In this document: positions 1 through 10,153 of the stretch, piece after piece
Position numbering within the stretch: position 1 is the stretch's first letter
Layout of the letters: each line of letters opens with the position of its first letter
Source: Microglena sp. YARC
Lineage: Eukaryota > Chlorophyta > Chlorophyceae > Chlamydomonadales > Chlamydomonadaceae
Direction of reading: 5' to 3'
Length of the DNA: 64,000 nt
Assembly (NCBI GenBank): GCA_022414725.1
Contig: CM039462.1
Span: 32,913,828 to 32,977,827 of the forward strand
Made by a program: the position numbers and the translations under genes
Notes under the pieces: generated by a model
The model's database searches: none
Told to the model about the DNA's origin: nothing
Seen by the model: only the letters and a program-made list of their open reading frames with translations

Positions 1-2
1 AC

Positions 3-254
3 GAGTTTGAGCGCCGCGACGACCTTGCCGCCAACATCCACCAACCTGGAGGTCTGCGCTGGCTCAGCTGGCTCATCGAGCACTTTCTTCGACCGGGGCG
101 CTCCAATTGCTGTCGCTTAGGGCCAATCCATCGACCCAGGCGTCCGAGAATGGAATCCTTCATGCTTGGTAGGGACAGGCATCCGAACCTTGTCAACTCC
201 TGCTGTTCTGACAACAGTCAAGGTTGGCTGAGAAAACCTTACGAGAGAGGATGA
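3..254 (+). CDS. Partial ORF at the window edge, product unknown
   Basis: An open frame enters from the left edge and ends at a TGA at 252-254 (about 83 residues visible). The first ~38 residues look coding (charged start, then a Trp/Leu-rich amphipathic stretch). From about position 118 the frame runs into a dispersed repeat that recurs at 26068-26303, so the original C-terminus has probably been replaced by repeat-encoded residues. No family was recognised. It could be the tail of a truncated gene or a chance frame. Confidence 0.25.
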   Translation, partial: EFERRDDLAANIHQPGGLRWLSWLIEHFLRPGRSNCCRLGPIHRPRRPRMESFMLGRDRHPNLVNSCCSDNSQGWLRKPYERG

Positions 255-330
255 GATAAAGAAGTGATGATTCGCATCGGAAGCTTTAGGACCAGACAAC
301 AAATTTCTTGGCCGCCGCTACGATGTGTTG
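118..330. repeat. Dispersed repeat R1, copy 1
   Basis: This ~210-bp segment matches 26068-26303 with small indels. Shared blocks include ATCCATCGACCCAGG/ATCCATCGACACAGG at the left and ACAAATTTCTTGGCCGC at the right. No open frame is conserved between the copies, so it appears non-coding; ends with TIRs were not identified. Confidence 0.55.
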
Positions 331-1278
331 TTGGTACCTCAATTGAGAGGCGAAGATGAATCAGAGCTGACAACCAAGGTTGCCCGTCAGATGCTGACTT
401 TGAGCCACTCTGTGCTGTTCAATCGGCTGAAAGGAGAGAGTACGGGAAGCTTGCATGTCTTCAGCACACAAGTTGGTCAGACATGTGTGCGGTTTCTTGA
501 ACAAGTGCGAGGCACTGTCAATTCAGCGACAGAGGACAGGGGCAGCTGCATCTTCCTGAAGGCTGTTCGAACAGGAAATCCCTGTTCGTGACCCCTATGA
601 TACCCCTGTCTTTCTTACTACACGGTGTTTAGTAAGAAATTCATAGAGGATATACGGGTCTTAAATCAAGGGAGTGATCAAGGGGTGTAAAATTGTACCT
701 ACTACATGGGGCGTGTTGTGAAGAGCTTCTGCATCCTCGGCTTCTCCTCGTCCATCAGACATTGTTCCCCTGATGGGATGATGCAGGTGGATCCCTCTGC
801 CCTGCCACTTCTATTCAGAATAAAAAAATGATTATTAAGTAGAAGTTCGCTTCATAGATGGTGTTGCGAATAGCGCACACTATTAGGTTACGTAAGGTGT
901 GCCGTACACGAAGCGGTTTCATTTTAGTATTCCGTTGACTGTACTGTAGACGAGCTCGCGGCTGTGCACCGTGGAGTACTTGTAGTTAGAGGGCAGACGG
1001 AAGTCGTCACTAAAACCCCATCAACCCAAGAGTGATTATATCCTCGACCGGTTTATCAATGTAAACATGCACTTCGCTCATCATCGTGCCTATATATTCC
1101 CCGTGACTTTGCAAAAAAGGGCACTATTTTTCTCACTGGACGAGGCGTTTATCAAACGCATTGCGGGTATAACACGTGGAACTCGTCCGACTTCATGTGG
1201 CAGGCTGGCGTTGTTCTTGTCTTCAACGAAGGCGATTGATTGTCCCAAGTTCGAATTTAAGATATTTACTTTATAAGA
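331..1278. other. Gene-poor stretch with remnants
   Basis: No convincing gene is visible. The frame at 325-591 opens with GTG and resembles no family. On the minus strand about 1085-945 a short coding-like frame begins with two Met codons and is cut by an M1 transposon end at 889-945, suggesting a truncated gene. Positions 600-890 hold nothing recognisable. Confidence 0.4.
889..945. mobile_element. M1 (Tc1/mariner-like) element end
   Basis: The stretch contains GCGGTTTCATTTTAGTATTC followed by CGTTGACTGTA, the end motif shared by the M1 family (see 21409-21757). Only one end is recognisable here, so this is a truncated copy. Confidence 0.5.
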
Positions 1279-2284
1279 ATGTTGGCCGCCTCAAAAACGT
1301 TGAGTCGTTTGACAAAATATTCCGTTAAGGGCAAAGGGGAGGTAAAAAACAAGAAATCGAACATTTGGGATCTTTCTAGTCGCGGCATATTGACCCGCGG
1401 AGGGATTGCGATGGTCATGATTGTGGTGACCATTGCAATCGCGGTCGGTATTCGGGGACTCGTCCTGGCCAAGGACCGTGACATCGTCGCCGTGACCCTA
1501 CAAAAATCAGACGATGCAGGAAAGGAGTTGGGGAACATTAAGACAGATGACAAGCGGAGCGTTCTCACCAGGCTGATCGCCTTGATGGCGTTCTGGGTCG
1601 TTCTAATTCTGGGGTGTGTTTGTGACAATGCAGGTCGTGGGGCTGCACACAACGGGTGTGGTTGCGATTATTACCGCTTTCGGTTTAACCATCGGTCTGG
1701 CAATGCAGGGAGTGCTTGGCGACTTCTTATCGGGTGTGCTGATTGCAACCTTTGCAATCTACCGCATCGGCGACACCATACAGGTCAAAGACGTAATTGG
1801 TATTGTGGTTGACTTCCGTCTGCTACACACGGTAGTTCGGGACTTCCACACCTATGCGTACATCACCATCCCCAACAACACTATATACAACAATGTTACG
1901 ACCAATCTCTCGCTCGCTACAAACAAGTGGATGCATGTGAATGTCAAGCTCACTAACGTCGCTTCCGGGGGGGACAAAGAGGACGTGCCCGACGTATCCT
2001 TCGTGCGTCGTATCATAATCAACGACCTTCTTAATCCCACTAAAAAAGAGAACTACCCGGATGTCGACTTCACACGCATTAAGCCCGATATTCTAGGGAA
2101 GTACAAGGAGAATGGAGCGGGTGGAGTGCAGGTGGTTGTGTTCGACATGACCAACTTCGGGACAGACGTGAGGATCGTATATCCTGTCGTTAAGCCTAGC
2201 ACTTTCTACGCGCAGATGCGACTTAACACCCGAGTGCGACAGATCCTCTCCGACCACAATGTCGGTCTCGCCTTCCAAGGATAG
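1279..2284 (+). CDS. MscS-type mechanosensitive ion channel (one frameshift)
   Basis: Two overlapping frames, 1279-~1612 and ~1614-2284, together make one MscS-family channel of about 334 residues. The first frame gives a basic N-terminus and two hydrophobic segments (about residues 36-62 and 95-110). The second frame supplies the diagnostic pore helix and beta domain: AFGLTIGLAMQGVLGDFLSG, then IGDTIQV and the ITIPNN motif. Such channels gate on membrane tension and release osmolytes. The frame changes by one base near 1612-1618, inside the last membrane region, so either the gene is broken or there is a sequencing error. Start chosen at the ATG at 1279 after an AT-rich leader. MscS genes occur in bacteria, algae and plants and have been seen in some giant viruses. 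Family assignment is strong; integrity is uncertain. Confidence 0.8.
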
Positions 2285-2304
2285 ATACAGTATTTCTCAA
2301 ATAA

Positions 2305-2566
2305 AGCCACGCTTTCCTTGTTTTCGGAGACCCTCGATTCAATCCCCGTCGCGACGTTGGATACGAGTACTACCAACTTGACGCGGGTAATTCAGGTGCC
2401 GTCTTTCGGGAGATGGCCGATGTCGTCTTCCAGTACGTGTGGACAGGTCGTGGCGTCGACAGCCTGATTTCGGCATTGGATCTGCAAATACCATGTAGCA
2501 TGGGTCGCGTTGAGAATCTTGAACTCGGTATCGAATATCACGGTCGCACCGGGAATCGCATGTGGA
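2305..2566. pseudogene. Scrambled gene fragments, including a copy of part of the SAP/XPA-like gene
   Basis: Positions 2497-2563 are virtually identical to 10488-10553, an internal piece of the SAP-domain gene, and are in the same orientation. Just upstream, 2307-2332 resembles 10741-10765 from the same gene. Between them (about 2336-2490) a plus-strand frame reads as plausible protein of unknown family. This is a patchwork of gene fragments, not a functional gene. Confidence 0.55.
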
Positions 2567-2702
2567 AGATACACTTGACGGAATACTAAAATGAAACCGT
2601 TTTCTGGAGTGTACGGCACACCTTACGGTGTAACCAAATGGTGTAGCAACCCACGGGGCAGTGGAACACCAATACGATTTTGAATCAACAAATCCCCCTT
2701 CT
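2567..2702. mobile_element. M1 element fragment
   Basis: Begins TACACTTGACGGAATACTAA, the M1 left terminus, and continues with the family's internal blocks (GTGTAGCAACCCACGGGGCA, CAATACGATTTTGAATCAAC). The same ~130 bp recurs at 57596-57715, 57868-57990 and, in reverse, at 14660-14770. Confidence 0.6.
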
Positions 2703-2850
2703 TCTCTCACGCTTTCCGCCTGTTTGTCACAGTCCATATGTAGAGACCGGCTACATCCACGAGTGGCTCGGTCGCTCCGCTGTGGGGATTAAAACCCTAA
2801 ACTCCAACAATTTCTAATGAATTTCACACAGTCTGTCAGACCGCTGAACA

Positions 2851-3324
2851 TTACAACCCCATCCACTTAAGTCTGTCCGTCTCCCTTTGTTTCACAAAAC
2901 AACTAATCGCCCGATCCCACTCCGGAGCCATTTTTTGAACATATGCATCGTGTGCACATTTTGCCTTTTCGCGAGCCTCGTCAAGTTCACGCTGGATCTT
3001 GTCTAATCTTTCTCTGTGAACTCGTTGGTTTCCAGAATCACGTCTATGTATCCATTGCGCGTACCTAGCTTCGACTTCTGCAATCTGTTTGGCTTTCTTT
3101 TTATTGTTTTCTGTCATTACGCACTGTTGAGATTTGACAAACTCGTCAAGCTCTGGTATGTTGAATTTTGCAAGAGACTCGATCAACGACTTTGGTATTT
3201 TATGATTGTATATACGGGATATACGATTAATCCATTCTATCCAATCAGTGCTCTCTAGCACACTGGCATCGCGAACCAACGAAACTATCATTATATTCAA
3301 ATGGTACAATGAAATAGTAGCCAT
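2851..3324 (-). CDS. Hypothetical coiled-coil protein
   Basis: An intact 157-residue frame starts at the ATG at 3324 (an in-frame GTG six bases upstream is less likely). Residues ~75-130 are very rich in Lys, Glu, Arg and Gln with heptad-like spacing, consistent with a coiled coil; the N-terminal half contains a WIEWINRISRIY-type amphipathic stretch. There is no signal peptide or membrane segment. No family was recognised. It is isolated between a gene-fragment/transposon block and a small membrane ORF on the same strand; lack of stops and biased composition support coding. Confidence 0.55.
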   Translation of the reverse strand: MATISLYHLNIMIVSLVRDASVLESTDWIEWINRISRIYNHKIPKSLIESLAKFNIPELDEFVKSQQCVMTENNKKKAKQIAEVEARYAQWIHRRDSGNQRVHRERLDKIQRELDEAREKAKCAHDAYVQKMAPEWDRAISCFVKQRETDRLKWMGL

Positions 3325-3491
3325 ATTCACTCTTTAGTCTCAAACATGAAATTATTCTTATACTAATTTGTAGATTCGGATAGATTCCAACGATTCTCAT
3401 CCAGATGCTACAAAACAAGTTCAGTAATTTACAATATTCAATGGGAACAGTTATGCATCTGACCCCTCCTTGGCTAATACAACATTGCAAA

Positions 3492-3722
3492 CTAGAAGAT
3501 ATAAATTTTGAGCAACATGTGGAAGATATAGACAACTAATACCACAATGGTCAAAGGTATCAAAAGAAACACACGTTGAAATATTCCAAGCGTTGTTTGG
3601 AATGGATCCAACGAGTTGAATTCGCCGCTCTCCAGATCTTTGCTTTGTGTATGAGAGTCCAATCCGGGGTGGGCGCATTGTTTGCAGACGCCATGGGACA
3701 AATTGTGGTGGGATATGTCCAT
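3492..3722 (-). CDS. Small hypothetical membrane protein
   Basis: A 76-residue frame starts at an ATG at 3722. The N-terminal ~48 residues are hydrophilic with Cys and His (VCKQCAH), and the C-terminal ~26 residues form one strong hydrophobic segment (FLLIPLTIVVLVVYIF). The layout is that of a tail-anchored single-pass protein. No family was recognised. An overlapping frame on the same strand (3451-3678) has no such features. Small tail-anchored orphans are common in giant viruses, but a frame of this length could be fortuitous. Confidence 0.35.
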   Translation of the reverse strand: MDISHHNLSHGVCKQCAHPGLDSHTQSKDLESGEFNSLDPFQTTLGIFQRVFLLIPLTIVVLVVYIFHMLLKIYIF

Positions 3723-3739
3723 TTATAATTATATAGTTA

Positions 3740-4293
3740 CAGTCGGAGACGCAATTTGTGGGACACCCTACCGGTGATCCTTGAACCCAATGGGTAGATC
3801 AGCTAAAGGCGAGCACATATTTTTGCCCTTCATCTCTGTATTTCAGCATTTAAGCTGGCCCAAAGGATAACAAGGGAAGCTGCTGACAAACCCAGGTGGG
3901 TCGGTCGGTTTAGCGCTCACGCTCGCCTCGATGGAAACTGTGGTTTTGGGGGGAGGCGAGGGAACACAGAATACATCCGGTCGCTCCACGTTGTCAGAAG
4001 CAGAAGAAGGTTCTTGGCAGCGTTCACGTCTAGGTTCCAGGTTGCACTATAGCCACATTGGATGCGCTTTTGACACTGTTGCGACAGTGCAGTACTTTGT
4101 GGACCTTGACGTTATTCACCACCATCTTCTGCTTATCAAACGTTTTAGCCCCTTCTCCTTTGTCTGACACTACTTCTTTTTCTCATGGTGATATACTATT
4201 GCACCCACGTTTCTTTATACCCATAATAAATGTACGTCAACTTTTCAGAATCCCCAAAATAAAAGGTGTCCCACAATCAAATGTCCCTAGCTT
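3740..4293. mobile_element. T element, copy 1 (non-autonomous, TnpB/Fanzor-derived)
   Basis: A ~554-bp element flanked by TA on both sides. The left end CAGTCGGAGACGCAATTTG and the reverse complement of the right end (CTAGGGACATTTGATTG) both run into TGGGACACC, giving imperfect ~30-bp TIRs. On the minus strand (about 4160-3960) the interior encodes a TnpB-like C-terminus: a Cys/His-containing zinc-ribbon scrap, a frameshift, then WNLDVNAAKNLL, the RuvC-III signature of TnpB/Fanzor nucleases. Full copies lie at 34687-35171 and 48947-49465; fragments at 16366, 37534, 41046 and 47868. Confidence 0.75.
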
Positions 4294-4408
4294 TATGCTT
4301 TCGCTAAGGTGAAGAAGAAGGACTTTCGTAGATTGAACTACTTCTGTAGAAACATTGCGGACACAACATACAATACACGATGGAGGAGGAACCGACCGTT
4401 CCGTGAAC

Positions 4409-5816
4409 TCATGTCCTGCCTGCCTCCACCATTACTAGATCCATCAGCACCTTGCAGACTTCCACGTAGCCTGTCTTGGCCACCTCGCACAAGGCCATGC
4501 TGTTGACGGCGTTCGCGCGGGCCCGGAACTCGTCGCCCGCCACCACGGGGTCCATTAGTAGTCTGCACACGTCCGCGTGTCCTGCCTTGGCAGCCTCACA
4601 AAAGGCCCTGCTGTCGACGGCGTTCGCCCGGGCCCGGAACTCGTGGCCTCCTGCCACGACGGGGTCCATTAGTAGTCTGCACACGTCCGTGTGGCCTGCA
4701 GCGGCCGCCACCCACAGGGCCCTGCTGTTGGCGGCGTTCGCGCGTGCCGGGAACCCGGGGGCCGCCATCAGCAGCTTGCAGACGTCCGCATGGCCTTCCC
4801 TGGCGGCCGCACACAAGATCCAGCTGTCGCCGTAGCTCGCCCAGGACCGGAACTCGGGGCCACCTGCCGCTGTGGGGTCCATTAGTAGTCTGCACACATC
4901 TGCGTGTCCGTTCTGGGCAGCCAATCTCAGTGCCCAGCTGTTGCAAGCCTTCGCCCTGGCCCTGAACTCAATTCCAGCCACCGCTGGATCCATCAGCAGC
5001 TTGCAGACGTCCGCGTGTCCGTTCTGGGCAGCCAATCTCAATGCCCAGCTGTCGCCGTAGTTCGCACGCGCCCTGAACCCGGGGCCCGCCACCACCGGGT
5101 CCATCAGCAGCTTGCAAACGTCAGCGTGGCCTGCCTCGGCCGCCGCCCACAGGCCCTGCTGTTGACGGCGTTCGCGCGGGCCCTGGACGCATGGCCGGCC
5201 GTCGTGGGGTCCATTAGTAGTCTGCACACGTCTACGTGGCCTGCCCTGGCCGCCTCAAACATGGCCCTGCTGTTGACGGCGTTCGCGCGGGCCCTGGACG
5301 CATGGCCAGCCACGCGGGGTCCATCAGCAGCTTGCAGACACTTGCGTGTCCCGCCTTGGCTGCATCCCACAGGGCCCTGCTGTTGTCGGCGTTCGCGCGT
5401 GCCCGGAACGCAAGTCCAGCCACCGCTGGGTCCATTAGTAGTCTGCACACGTCTGCGTGGCCTGCCTTGGCCGCTGCCCACAGTGCTCTGCTGTTGATTG
5501 CGTTCGCCCTAAATTTTGGTGGTATGGGGTGGGTGCCTGCCTTCTTTACCTTGATGCGCAGCGGATCTGACTCCAGGCATACTTTTAGGAGGTCGGCACG
5601 CCCCCCCTTCGCCATCATCTCTCCTGCTCTATGCGGCGGACTGATCAGTTGGGCGAGGGCCGCTCCCGGGAATCCTTTGCGCAGGGTTTTGCACACCAGG
5701 ACGATCCGGGGGTTCGAAGACAGAATGGCGATTTGAAACATAATTTCACGTGGCAACGACGTCGTCAGCACAGGAAAAGACGACGAAGATGATGATGGAC
5801 GCGTGAGAGAATGCAT
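4409..5816 (-). pseudogene. F-box-like/ankyrin-repeat protein, locus 1 (frameshifted)
   Basis: From the ATG at 5816 the N-terminus has an F-box-like segment (LPREIMFQIAILSSNP then IVLVCKTL), followed by ankyrin-type repeats of about 35-37 residues built on the core GHADVCRLLMDP. Reading is broken near 5312 (1-nt loss) and near 5150, so three frames are needed to cover about 12 repeats down to the stop at 4409. Proteins of this architecture recruit substrates to SCF ubiquitin ligases and are expanded in giant viruses and some protists. The locus is GC-richer than its surroundings. It is a paralogue of the loci at 6437 (opposite strand) and 37277. It is either a pseudogene or an assembly-error-affected gene. 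Confidence 0.75.
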
Positions 5817-5971
5817 CTTTATGGACAGACATAATGCAAGCGAGAAGATGATGCGCGCGTTTACACCACTTATAATACGTAGGGTTCAGGGTTTTCCACT
5901 AGCCTGTGTTTTGTTGGCGGTTTTTGAACTGAAGCACTACAATGTAGCGTTGGTCCATCACGATAATCAGG

Positions 5972-6095
5972 TGTACACTCGACGGAATACTTAAATGAAA
6001 CCGCTTTCTGGAGTGTACGGGGTACACCTTTTAGTGGTGTAGCAACCCACTTTGCAGTGGAACACCATCATGTTTTTGTAGCCCATCAACAACAC
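5972..6095. mobile_element. M1 element fragment
   Basis: TACACTCGACGGAATACTTA at the left end followed by the M1 internal blocks (GTGTAGCAACCCACT, GTGGAACACCATCATG, CCCATCAACAACACGC). The variant internal sequence is shared with 38687-38790, defining an M1 subtype. Confidence 0.55.
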
Positions 6096-6177
6096 GCCGC
6101 ATCCCTGCAAAATGGAAGCGGTCTCCCTTGCAAGCCTTGCGATGCAGATGACCGCCAAGCAAAAGTGCCTCTTGCCG

Positions 6178-6360
6178 TCTTGCCGCTTGCAGAACCGCCA
6201 GGCAAAGTGCCGCTTGTCGCTTGCAAAAGATACCGCAGGCGAGTGCCGCTTGTCGCTTGCAGATACCGCCAGGCAAGTGCCGCTTGTCGCTTGCAGATAC
6301 CGCCAGGCAAGTGCCGCTTACAGCTTAACGCTTGCATATACCGCCAGGCAAGTGCAACCA
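6178..6360. repeat. 34-bp minisatellite
   Basis: About five tandem copies of a 34-bp unit (core CCGCCAGGCAAGTGCCGCTT plus GTCGCTTGCAGATA). Units differ by small indels. Open frames through it on both strands are repeat artefacts. Confidence 0.7.
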
Positions 6361-6436
6361 ATGGTTTATAGGGTTTATCCCAACTCATTGTTTATTTATA
6401 CCATCCTGTGCGCTTTTGCATGCATGTACATAGAAC

Positions 6437-8190
6437 ATGCAGTCGCACACGCGATCATCGTTATTCCTAACGTTTCCCCATGACATTCTTGATCGTATTG
6501 CCCTATTATCTTCAAACCCAAAGATTGTATTAGTGTGTAAAACTCTGCACAACAGATTTTCTGGATGGCCCCTTACCGGACTGATCCAACCACCACAGCG
6601 AGTTGGAGAGATGATGGCGAAAGGGGGGCGCGCCGATCTTCTAGAAGTATGCTTGGTGTCCAATCCTCTTGTACAGGTTAAGGGGGCCATACAATTGAGG
6701 GCGAACCAAAATGGAAACAAGCTTCTCTATGTGGCTGCCAAGGAAGGTCACGCAGATGTCTGCAAGCTGCTGATGGATCTAGCGGTGGCTGGACTTGAGT
6801 TCAGGGCCCGGGCAAACACCAGCGACAGCTGGGCATTGTTGCTGGCTGCCAAGGAAGGTCACGCAGATGTCTGCAAGCTGCTGATGGATCCAGCGGTGGC
6901 TGGACTTGAGTTCAGGGCCCGGGCAAACACCAGCGACAGCTGGGCATTGTGGCTGGCTGCCAAGGAAGGTCACGCAGATGTCTGCAAGCTGCTGATGGAT
7001 CCAGCGGTGGCTGGCCTTGAGTACATGGCCCTGGCGAACTCTAGCGACAGCAGGGCATTGTGTGAGGCTGCAAAGGAAGGTCACGCAGATGTCTGCAAGA
7101 TGCTCATGGATCCAGAGGTGGCTGGAATGGAGTATAGGGCCCGGGCGAACTCTATCGACAACTGGGCCTTGTGTGAGGCTGCAAATGAAGGTCACGCAGA
7201 TGTCTGCAAGCTGCTGATGGATTCCAGAGGTGGCTGGAATTGAGTACATGGCCCTGGCGAACTCTAGCGACAGCAGGGCCTTGTGGCTGGCTGCCAATGC
7301 AGGTCACGCAGATATCTGCAAGCTGCTCATGGATACAGCGGTGGCTGGAATTGAGTTCAGGGCCAGGGCGAACTCTAGAGACAGCTGGGCATTGTGGCTG
7401 GCTGCCAATGAAGGTTACGCAGATGTCTGCAAGCTGCTCATGGATCCAGTGGTGGCTGGAATTGAGTACAGGGCCCTTGCGAACACTAGCGACAGCTATG
7501 CCTTGTTGGTGGCTGCAACGGAAGGTCACGCAGATGTCTGCAAGCTGCTGATGGATCCAGCAGTGGCTGGACTCAAGTACAGGGCCCGGGCGAACAATAT
7601 CAACAGCAGGGCCTTGTGGGCGGCTGCAAGGGAAGGGCACGCAGATGTCTGCAAGCTTCTGATGGATACAGCAGTGGCTGGACTCAAGTACAGGGCCAGG
7701 GCGAACAATATCAACAGCAGGGTCTTGTGGGTGGCTGCCAAGGCCGGTCACGCAGATGTCTGCAAGCTGCTCATGGATCCATTGGTGGCTGGCCCCTTGT
7801 ACAGGGCCAGGGCGAACTCTAGCTACAGCCGGGCATTGTGGGCGGCTGCCAAGGAAGGTCACGCAGATGTCTGCAAGCTGCTGATGGATCCAGAGGTGGC
7901 TGGAGGAGTTCAGGGCCAGGGCGAACTCTAACGACAGCTGGGCCTTGTGGGCGGCTGCCAAAGGCAGGTCACGCAGATGTCTGCAAGCTGCTGATGGATC
8001 CAGAGGTGGCTGGACTTGAGTACAGGGCCGTGGCTAACTCTAGCGACAACAGGGCCTTGCGGGCGGCTGCAAAGGCAGGTCACTCAGATGTCTGCAAGCT
8101 GCTCATGGGATCCAGCGGTGGCTGAACTTGAGTTCAGGCCCAGGCGAACTAGCGACAGCTCGGCCTTGTGCTGCGAAGGAACCATCCGTT
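6437..8190 (+). pseudogene. F-box-like/ankyrin-repeat protein, locus 2 (frameshifted)
   Basis: Starts at the ATG at 6437 with an F-box-like N-terminus (FPHDILDRIALLSSNP, IVLVCKTL), then a linker conserved in all three loci (GEMMAKGGRADLLEV) and about 13 ankyrin repeats of 37 residues (111 bp) with the core GHADVCKLLMDP. A 1-nt insertion near 7218, a 2-nt deletion near 7905, a 1-nt insertion near 7962 and several indels after 8100 break the frame; decay increases towards the 3' end. The repeats are >85% identical at DNA level, indicating recent tandem expansion. Likely role when intact: substrate adaptor of an SCF-type ubiquitin ligase (inferred from architecture). Confidence 0.78.
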
Positions 8191-8324
8191 CTCTAAAATG
8201 AAGTACGTGACAATAAGACGAGGTGGCATTGTATCCTTCCTTGACAATGTGGTCGTGGCTGCGGTAGACCCGTTATAGTGTACGGGGTACACTCGTAAAG
8301 AGTATCGCAAGGTCTGATCTTCAA

Positions 8325-9003
8325 GTCTCAGCGTCAAACTGACGTTTGGAACCTCGAGACGGCTGATATCGTCGGTGGTATCATTCCGGATAGAGACTCT
8401 TCGAGTTCTGAACAGATTGGTGCGTACGCCAGATTCTACATGGGTGCCGCCCCAATCCTTCTTGCCCATCGTGCTTCCAGGGGTACCGAAACCTCCGCTT
8501 TCGAAGGTACTGCAAGAAACAGAAACTTATTGTTGAGATTGCTGACTTCGTAGCTCGAGAAAGAGCGCTAAGGTACTCGTCGGGTTTGGTGATTGGAAAG
8601 GTCTGGGGCGACTCCAATCTCTAGGCGGACTTGTGGCCCTCTCCAAGCTATTCGTTTCGAGCTTCGTAGCCGAGAAAACGTCATCATGGAGGACATCGAT
8701 GAGTTCAGAACATCTCAACGATGCAGCTGCTGTGAGAACCACCTTTGCAACATGGTGGTCGATAAGAAGCAAGACGGTACAGGTTATGTACAGAAGGACG
8801 CAAGCGGATTCATAAGATTCTCCACTGCAAAAGCCAGTCAAAGCGGAGCGCCACGCCAACAGAGCGGTGGTATGCTTCACTGCGGGAAGACTTGGGACCG
8901 CGATGTGAACGCTTCCAGAAACATCTTGAACTCTTCGAAGATCTCGCGTTTCGCCGAGACGCGCCAGAAGTTCCTCGACAAGCTACCCCACATCCCCTTG
9001 TAA
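8325..9003 (+). pseudogene. TnpB/Fanzor RNA-guided nuclease relic
   Basis: The C-terminal half of a TnpB/Fanzor-type nuclease, read across at least two frameshifts (near 8530 and 8608). Visible in order: a segment of the RFYMGAAP type, a basic helix (YCKKQKLIVEIADFVA), PISRRTCGPLQ, the RuvC-II region MEDIDEFRTS, a zinc ribbon (RCSCCENHLC ... HCGKTW) and the RuvC-III motif DRDVNASRNI. The last intact frame runs 8593-9003. The N-terminal half with the first catalytic Asp was not found upstream, so it is truncated as well as frameshifted. The catalytic Glu and final Asp are retained. It differs in sequence from the TnpB scrap inside T elements. An M2 transposon end lies 75 bp downstream. Confidence 0.75.
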
Positions 9004-9076
9004 TTCTTCGCATCCTCAATATCTTCGAGAACCTCTTCAACCTTCTCCAAAAGCAACGATCTGCAGTCTGGATTAT

Positions 9077-9107
9077 TATAAAGTGTCCCACTTTATTTGA
9101 GAACAAC
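9077..9107. mobile_element. M2 transposon end
   Basis: GTGTCCCACTTTATTTGAGA followed by ACAACTGTA, i.e. the M2 terminus (reverse complement TACAGTTGTTCTCAAATAAA). It is similar to Tc1/mariner-type termini. The matching opposite end was not identified nearby. Confidence 0.5.
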
Positions 9108-9253
9108 TGTAAGCGTCCGAAACAATGTCGAGCAGTTGCAGCGCATTGTCGATCAAATTTCCGCTTTGATTGCCAGATACAGGTATAAAGAATTTCCCAA
9201 TTTATTCGATAACAACAAAAACTGCGAAGACCATCAGGAGTATCGGGAGAAAT

Positions 9254-9709
9254 ATGGAGTCTGAAGAAATCTCTTGGACGGATGCCAACGTCGTCTCAGC
9301 CCGCGAGGCATTTGGCAATTGCAAGGCTTTTGTTTCTGGGGGGTCAAACTTCGAAGACGCCAGGCTCGTGGCGTCTCTCAAAAACGCAAAGTCGCTTGCG
9401 CAGGTAAACGAGCTTGAGCGTACTTACATCGCGTACATGCAAGCATTGGAGCCCTTCCAACCCAAGCGTTCAGAGGTGGATGAGCAGAAGGAAAAGATCA
9501 TGGAGAGCATTAACGATGAGCCGGGATCACTGATTAATTTGATTATGAAGGGATTGATAGACAGCATGCCGGATGAAAAATATGTGCCCATGATGTACGT
9601 TGTGCCCTATTCAGGCACATACTGGGTAAAGGGAGTGCCGTTTGCCCGCGAACAGGCGGGCCTCGCCCGCGAACAGGCGTGCCGCGCCCCGCGCCAATAT
9701 GTACTTTAA
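9254..9709 (+). CDS. Hypothetical protein
   Basis: An intact 151-residue frame from the ATG at 9254; the open frame extends upstream but without ATG. Composition is acidic and helix-rich in the first 110 residues, with no membrane segment. The C-terminus contains two copies of an AREQAGL/AREQACR unit encoded by an 18-24-bp repeat. No family was recognised. It lies between a Fanzor relic and an M2/duplicated segment, on the plus strand. Confidence 0.5.
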   Translation: MESEEISWTDANVVSAREAFGNCKAFVSGGSNFEDARLVASLKNAKSLAQVNELERTYIAYMQALEPFQPKRSEVDEQKEKIMESINDEPGSLINLIMKGLIDSMPDEKYVPMMYVVPYSGTYWVKGVPFAREQAGLAREQACRAPRQYVL

Positions 9710-9877
9710 TGGGGCGACCGTTGTTGTATTTGTTGCAGTTGTTGCTGCATTTATCTACAACAACAAGTTCTTTCAAATTAAGTATGAAGTCTGAAGTGTA
9801 CAGAAATGAATTGGTGATCCGTGAACCAATCGATTCTGAATTGGGCCATTTGTAAATGGTGCGTAAAAAACCGTTAT

Positions 9878-9996
9878 GTCCCACCTTATTTGAGAACAAC
9901 TTTACAACATGGAAATGCCGGATATCTCAAGACAATGCGGAGGCGGAACAATATCATTCTGCAAAAGCCTTTCTTTACCGAAGTATTTAGATGAGC
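9878..9996. repeat. 118-bp duplicated segment with M2 end (inverted partner at 14848-14958)
   Basis: GTCCCACCTTATTTGAGAAC followed by ~85 bp that recur in reverse orientation at 14848-14958 with only a few mismatches. The two copies bracket about 4.9 kb containing the SAP gene, the methyltransferase and two small genes. Confidence 0.65.
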
Positions 9997-10153
9997 TAGA
10001 ATTTTTTTTCTTCTTCACATACAGCTATGGACATAACGGTAACGTTTCTGCGCTTCGCACGATATAATGGGCGTTCCTACTTTCCGGCGGATTTTTGCTG
10101 TCTACATGTGCATGTGGCTGAGCGCTTACAGATGCCAATAAGGAACTCGTGTC

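Noticed and set aside
1612..1634. GT...AG pair that could be a mini-intron at the MscS frame change
   Set aside because: At about 20 nt it is far too short for splicing; a simple 1-nt indel explains the frame change.
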